Part shown: positions 61,460 through 64,000 of the stretch, in pieces
How the letters are laid out: the number at the start of each line of letters is the position of its first letter
Numbering within the stretch: the first letter of the stretch is position 1
DNA from: CAYOUV01 sp963790075
GTDB lineage: Bacteria > Chloroflexota > Anaerolineae > Anaerolineales > Villigracilaceae
DNA length: 64,000 nucleotides
Direction: 5' to 3'
Assembly (NCBI GenBank): GCA_963790075.1
Contig: CAWBNG010000005.1
Location: 62,001-126,000 of the forward strand
Program-made: the position numbers and the translations under genes
The notes under the pieces: model-generated
The model's database searches: none
The model's input: the letters and a program-made list of their open reading frames with translations, nothing else
Told to the model about the DNA's origin: nothing

Positions 61460-62665
61460 CTATTTACCGAGTTTCATCTCACTGTAGCGCTCATCCCAAT
61501 CTTGCTGGTGAGCGAGTATTTTCCCAATATCCAGTACAATGCCGGTATTGAGAATGGCATCCCTGTAAGCAGCCCGATCAGGGTTGCCTGAGAAGAAAGC
61601 GGTGCTGTCATATAAGCTTGTTTTCAAAGTTGGCATGTAACCATTGGCATTTACGTAATCAACGTAGACATCTGGCTGGAGCATGTAGTTGATCAGTAAC
61701 TCTGCCGTATACCGTTCCGGATCTGTACAACCCGCGGCAATGACCGGTCCACCGGACCAAATGGGACCGCCTTCTTTGGGGAACCACCAGCCAAGATTGA
61801 GCTGGTCGAGCTTATTGGTTCCATCTGCACCCGGCTTGGTGATTGTGTCGAACCAGTAATCAGCCATCCAGACTTCGCGGTTCGCCAGCAATTGGTCAAG
61901 CTGGGCAGAGCTCTGCCAATAAGCGCGGACAAGTTTCTGCTGTTCAGTCATGGTTGCAAAGATCTTATCCACGTCTGCATCGCTTAGGTTGTTAGGATCC
62001 ATGCCCAAATAGGCAGCCGTCTCTAAGATGCGATAGACGCCGTAATCGCGCAGGGCGATACGGCCAGTGTACTGCGGGTCAAAAAGTGGGTCATAAGTCG
62101 TGGGCTTTGTGGTAATCTTGTCTTTGGCATAGACAAATGTATACATGCCCATGTCGAGCGTTGCGACATAGGCATTGTTGTCGCCTGGAACAATCACGCG
62201 ATTGGCCCACTTGTCGTCCAGGTTATGATAATTAGGCATGTTGTCCAGACGGAACGGTTGGATGAGTTTTTGGTTGACGCCGGCGTAAAGCCCAAAATCG
62301 CTGATATATAGCGCCAGGCAATGCTCCCCAGGTGCGGCTTTGACTGCGGCCAGCCACTCATCCTGGCTGCCATAGGAGCCGAGTTGAACATTAATATCCA
62401 CGCCCATAGCTTCGGCGAAGGGTTTGACAACCATGTCCTCGAAATTTTTGCCCCCACTCTCAGTCAAGGAGTCAACCCTGATCGTTTTAGCCAGAGCAGG
62501 CGTGGGTTGGGCAGTGGGAGTTTCCACAACCTCCACGGTACTCGTCGCTACGGTTGTCGGTTCTGCGGTATTACTAGCAACCGGCGTCGTGCTCGGTCCG
62601 CACCCCGCTGCCACCAGCGATATCAGGGCGAGAGCCGCGACAAGAAATTGGTATCTCTTACACAT
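61460..62665 (-). CDS. ABC transporter substrate-binding lipoprotein, spermidine/putrescine type
   Basis: 401 residues. A lipoprotein signal (FLVAALALISLVAAGC) is followed by a Thr/Val/Pro linker and a type 2 periplasmic-binding fold starting KTIRVDSLTESGGKNFEDMVVKPFAEAMGVDINVQ. WMADYWFDTI, WWFPKEGGPIWSGGPVIAAGC and AELLINYMLQPDVYVDYVNANGYMPT are typical of the PotD/PotF family. It has a strong AAGGAGG box and begins the importer-hydantoinase operon. The ligand could be a polyamine, amino-acid derivative or cyclic amide. Confidence 0.9.
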   Translation of the reverse strand: MCKRYQFLVAALALISLVAAGCGPSTTPVASNTAEPTTVATSTVEVVETPTAQPTPALAKTIRVDSLTESGGKNFEDMVVKPFAEAMGVDINVQLGSYGSQDEWLAAVKAAPGEHCLALYISDFGLYAGVNQKLIQPFRLDNMPNYHNLDDKWANRVIVPGDNNAYVATLDMGMYTFVYAKDKITTKPTTYDPLFDPQYTGRIALRDYGVYRILETAAYLGMDPNNLSDADVDKIFATMTEQQKLVRAYWQSSAQLDQLLANREVWMADYWFDTITKPGADGTNKLDQLNLGWWFPKEGGPIWSGGPVIAAGCTDPERYTAELLINYMLQPDVYVDYVNANGYMPTLKTSLYDSTAFFSGNPDRAAYRDAILNTGIVLDIGKILAHQQDWDERYSEMKLGK

Positions 62666-62752
62666 TCTGGGTTCCTCCTTTGGTGCGCATTTCGTAAATA
62701 GATGGGGCTTTTATAGATACCATATTAGCACCCCCTTGTTTCAATTTCTGTT

Positions 62753-64000
62753 TCATTTTTGGCGTTTCCGCAATCCTTTCAAGATTTGATTGCTCTTGGT
62801 GAGCTCTCTTTCAGCCCCCAGCCCAGAGAAAAGCTCAATTGCACGCTGCAATTCGGCGAATGCATGGGATAGGTCTCCTCGATCGGCAAGCAGTTGAGCA
62901 TGGCTTCGTAGAACCCAGGCCGTTTCAAAAGTGTCTCCCAAACTTTCATAGAGTCGAAGAGATTTGAGGATGTGAACCTCCCCCTGGGTAAACTGCAGCC
63001 GTTGAGTAAGAATCATTCCCAATTGATGGTGGACCGCGGCTTCAAGAAGACGAATTCCGGTATGGTGAGATGCTTTAAGAGCCTGCTCGGCTGTGGCCTG
63101 CGCTTGTTCTAATTGCCCCCGGGCCAGGGCCACTCGAGCTAAATGATATTGTGCCCAAATCAACACCAACGCAGAGTCTAAGGTTTGCCCAAGGGCTAAT
63201 GCTTCAAGCAGATAGTTCTCAGCGACGTCAATCTCTTCCTGGTCTATCTTTACAAAGCCCAGAGAGATGCAGCTGTCGGCTATTCCATGCTGATCCCCAA
63301 TCTGACGATAGGTGGATAACGCCTCTTCGTAACAGGAAATTGCCCGCCCAAAATCACCGCGGTTGTAGGCAACATCACCCTGGAGTCCTTGGGCTGCTGC
63401 TTCACCAGAGATGTGCCCGATCTTGCGACAAACGCCTAGGCTTCTCTGAGCATATTCGATCGCCTGGGTATATTGACCTCTCCGGCGGGCTACACCGCCC
63501 AGGCCAATCAGCAATCCAGCAACCAGGGAGCGCTGATCATGAATTTCTGCAATCTTGAGTGCCTTCAGATAATGGCTTACTGATTTCTCATAGTTGCCAA
63601 GATTGAAATAGCTGTCGGCCATAATTTCATTAACGACTACTCGTTCTTCCACAATTTGCTCCGCCAACGAAAGCGTGGGATGAGCCACATCCTCATCCCC
63701 AATGATGGCCAATGCGTGTTTGCAGAAGGCCAATGCTTGCTGGCTCTGCTCACGGTGTGAGTATACACTTGCCATGCCGCGGGCGTTCCTAGCTGCCTCA
63801 ATCCTACTCTGATTGTCTTCCGGTTTCGACAACTGCTCTCCAATTGCTTTGAAGATCTCAAGAGCCTTTTCGTAATGACCCTTGTGATCATAGGCGCTGG
63901 CCATTTGAAAACCTAAGTGCCGATGACTTGCATGAGAAAAGTCAATCTCGGGTAAGGCTGCTTGATAAACGGCAATGGCTGTGTCGTATTGACCGATAAA
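62753..64000 (-). CDS. TPR-repeat protein, C-terminal part (5' end outside window)
   Basis: The frame is open to the window edge beyond Met 63904, so at least 415 residues are encoded. About nine or ten tetratricopeptide units follow one another (for example GQYDTAIAVYQAAL, GHYEKALEIFKAIG, GNYEKSVSHYLKALKIA, GQYTQAIEYAQRSLGVC, GDFGRAISCYEEALSTY). This pattern resembles the C-terminal TPR arrays of MalT/AfsR-type regulators or STAND ATPases in Chloroflexota. Whether an ATPase or DNA-binding domain precedes it cannot be seen. It lies upstream of the importer operon in the same direction and may regulate it. Confidence 0.8.
   Translation of the reverse strand, partial: FIGQYDTAIAVYQAALPEIDFSHASHRHLGFQMASAYDHKGHYEKALEIFKAIGEQLSKPEDNQSRIEAARNARGMASVYSHREQSQQALAFCKHALAIIGDEDVAHPTLSLAEQIVEERVVVNEIMADSYFNLGNYEKSVSHYLKALKIAEIHDQRSLVAGLLIGLGGVARRRGQYTQAIEYAQRSLGVCRKIGHISGEAAAQGLQGDVAYNRGDFGRAISCYEEALSTYRQIGDQHGIADSCISLGFVKIDQEEIDVAENYLLEALALGQTLDSALVLIWAQYHLARVALARGQLEQAQATAEQALKASHHTGIRLLEAAVHHQLGMILTQRLQFTQGEVHILKSLRLYESLGDTFETAWVLRSHAQLLADRGDLSHAFAELQRAIELFSGLGAERELTKSNQILKGLRKRQK

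Noticed and set aside
1..64000. CRISPR arrays, rRNA genes, replication origin
   Set aside because: I saw no regularly spaced short repeats, no rRNA sequence and no DnaA-box cluster in the window.

Overview
The window reads as one chromosomal stretch of a Chloroflexota bacterium, most likely Anaerolineae-like. This is an inference from gene families: an alternative complex III operon with an F1 ATP synthase, a TIGR03960/TIGR03936 radical-SAM pair, Rex, MreB, and many lipoproteins with Thr/Pro-rich linkers. Most of it is GC-rich and densely coded, with clear Rho-independent terminators between convergent or consecutive genes. Only the 10.5-17.5 kb region is visibly AT-richer.

Layout. 1-10.3 kb: end of ribosomal protein S1, an M19 dipeptidase, small membrane proteins, a bactofilin-like polymer-forming protein, a lipoprotein, the radical-SAM pair, an MscS channel and a PrsW protease. 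10.4-17.6 kb: tRNA-Arg(CCG) followed by an island bounded by a 17-bp duplication of the tRNA 3' end. The island holds a two-gene operon ending in a RelA/SpoT-type alarmone synthetase (both genes frameshifted) and a probable 5-kb IS1182-type transposon. That transposon carries a DDE transposase, a compact tyrosine recombinase and a frameshifted PAS-PAS-GAF-GAF-HD-GYP protein. 17.7-19.1 kb: a small Ig-like protein and a fused remnant of a response regulator and an FtsX-type permease. 19.2-25.1 kb: two lipoproteins, Rex, and a membrane iron-sulfur protein with its partner.

25.2-42.6 kb is the energy-conservation block. On the minus strand are atpA-atpG-atpD-atpC-mreB; atpA carries an in-frame TAA. 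A D-Ala-D-Ala ligase-like gene is divergent. Then come an NrfD paralogue, tRNA-Ser(GGA), and an eight-gene alternative complex III operon: diheme and pentaheme cytochromes, molybdopterin-like and Fe-S subunits, NrfD, DUF3341, and monoheme and triheme cytochromes. The last cytochrome contains a nearly identical internal tandem duplication.

42.9-51.1 kb: an HtrA-like protease, a second protease gene broken by two stops, a LuxR-type regulator, a GT-C glycosyltransferase, and a run of small enzymes (M48 protease, tautomerase, cysteine hydrolase, thioesterase, RNase H). An internally deleted IS982 element follows. 52.3-64 kb: a catabolic locus with a spermidine/putrescine-type ABC importer (its ATPase frameshifted), hydantoinase/oxoprolinase subunits A and B, and two NAD(P)-binding dehydrogenases, then a partial TPR protein.

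Two themes recur. Several genes have a -10 box about 7 bases before the ATG and no ribosome-binding site, which suggests leaderless transcripts. Single-base frameshifts also recur at short homopolymers, so each broken gene should be read as decay or sequencing error until raw reads are checked.
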